Below are positions 12,272-12,482 of a stretch of DNA of 12,482 bases, one piece after another (position 1 is the first letter of the stretch; each line of letters opens with the position of its first letter). Source of the stretch: CAADGU01 sp964581605. GTDB lineage: Bacteria; Chloroflexota; Anaerolineae; Promineifilales; Promineifilaceae. A program made the position numbers and the translations under genes. The notes beneath the pieces are model-generated. The model did not search any database. It was given only the letters and a program-made list of their open reading frames with translations, and was not told the DNA's origin. The stretch spans positions 1 to 12,482 of the forward strand of contig CAZOPF010000139.1 of assembly GCA_964581605.1 (NCBI GenBank). The letters run 5' to 3'.

Positions 12272-12313
12272 AAAAAAAAACCGCCAGACCCCTCCGGTGT
12301 GGGTCTGGCGGTT
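12272..12313 (-). terminator. Strong intrinsic terminator upstream of argC (attenuator terminator)
   Basis: On the - strand a perfect 13-bp stem (AACCGCCAGACCC at 12313-12301 with GGGTCTGGCGGTT at 12291-12279) and a 9-nt loop are followed directly by a run of T. The A-tract on the + strand is 12272-12280, and stem bases 12279-12280 belong to the same run. The orientation terminates leftward transcription, that is, transcription heading into argC. Confidence 0.9.
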
Positions 12314-12393
12314 GTCATTTCATTGTCTCACTGGTGAACTCAGGCAACCTCAAAATCCAGACCTATGGCCTGGCCGCGACGGCGGAAAAAGCG
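12279..12393 (-). promoter_or_regulatory. Putative ribosome-mediated arginine attenuator
   Basis: Four segments are visible on the - strand. Segment 1 is CCAGGCC (12373-12367), directly after the Arg codons. Segment 2 is GGTCTGG (12363-12357), inside the leader ORF. Segment 3 is the 5' terminator arm containing CCAGACC (12308-12302). Segment 4 is the 3' terminator arm. Segments 1 and 2 pair over 7 bp (one G-U) with an ATA loop; 2 and 3 pair over 7 perfect bp (antiterminator); 3 and 4 form the 13-bp terminator. A ribosome stalled at the Arg codons would cover segment 1, free segment 2 and block termination. Confidence 0.65.
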
Positions 12394-12423
12394 AGGTGTC
12401 TGATTGTTCACAAAATTTCTCAT
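12340..12423 (-). CDS. Candidate arginine leader peptide (27 codons)
   Basis: From ATG 12423 to TGA 12340 the - strand encodes MRNFVNNQTPRFFRRRGQ followed by AIGLDFEVA. Five of 27 residues are Arg, including the run CGC-TTT-TTC-CGC-CGT-CGC at 12393-12376. The ORF is followed by an intrinsic terminator and then argC, the arrangement of leader peptides in amino-acid attenuation. No good Shine-Dalgarno precedes the ATG, and the frame is open upstream to the window edge (through an octamer repeat). The alternative is that this is the C-terminal end of a gene outside the window. Confidence 0.6.
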   Translation of the reverse strand: MRNFVNNQTPRFFRRRGQAIGLDFEVA

Positions 12424-12442
12424 CGTGCTTAGTAACCGTGCA

Positions 12443-12473
12443 GTAATTATGTAATTGAGTAATTTGGTAATTA
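12443..12473. repeat. AT-rich octanucleotide tandem repeat
   Basis: GTAATTNN is repeated with an exact 8-nt period: GTAATTAT, GTAATTGA, GTAATTTG and GTAATTA (12443-12473). It lies upstream of the leader ORF on the - strand, so it may overlap the arginine promoter; CATAAT within it (12452-12447, - strand) resembles a -10 box but has no good -35. Confidence 0.7.
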
Positions 12474-12482
12474 GCCGCTTCA

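Noticed and set aside
12424..12482. Separate gene at the right edge ending in the terminator
   Set aside because: The frame of the leader ORF is open to the edge, but that part is encoded by an octamer repeat and has no recognisable protein features. It remains possible, so it is recorded as the main alternative to the leader peptide.

Overview
The window reads as a chromosomal segment of a GC-rich bacterium, most likely a member of the Chloroflexota (Anaerolineae-like). That placement is inference: it rests on the overall gene style, the many short tandem spacer repeats between genes, and a very strongly over-represented octamer (ACGGCCGT, 29 copies). There is no rRNA gene or other marker to confirm it. 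I see no tRNA, rRNA, CRISPR array, insertion sequence or phage gene.

Left part (1-2812, + strand): the 3' end of a BNR/Asp-box beta-propeller protein, a YcbJ/FadE36-type APH-fold phosphotransferase, and a DUF2785-like protein, with hairpins or inverted repeats between them. Then (2863-3717, - strand) come two paralogous stand-alone receiver-domain response regulators with no kinase nearby. A roughly 270-bp gene-free stretch (3736-4007) holds a MITE-like element with imperfect terminal inverted repeats and two internal hairpins.

Middle (4008-6155, - strand): selD, followed after 15 nt by an M24 Xaa-Pro-type aminopeptidase. The selD gene is longer than its TGA-free frame suggests. An ATG at 6155 opens a reading frame with an in-frame TGA at codon 17, exactly where E. 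coli SelD has catalytic Cys17, and a SECIS-like hairpin follows. SelD therefore appears to be a selenoprotein itself.

Right part (6276-12423, - strand, transcribed right to left): an arginine biosynthesis cluster in the order leader peptide - terminator - argC - GNAT - argB - GNAT - argD - NAGS/argG. ArgC, ArgB and ArgD convert N-acetylglutamate to N-acetylornithine, a short-form N-acetylglutamate synthase makes the first intermediate, and ArgG acts near the end; argJ/argE, argF and argH are not in the window. Upstream of argC lies what looks like a complete ribosome-mediated attenuator: a 27-codon ORF with an Arg-Phe-Phe-Arg-Arg-Arg run, mutually exclusive 1:2 and 2:3 pairings, and a strong intrinsic terminator. 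Short tandem repeats of 7-8 nt sit at several gene junctions of the cluster. One is inserted in frame inside argD, and another small repeat forms the linker that joins NAGS to ArgG without a stop codon.
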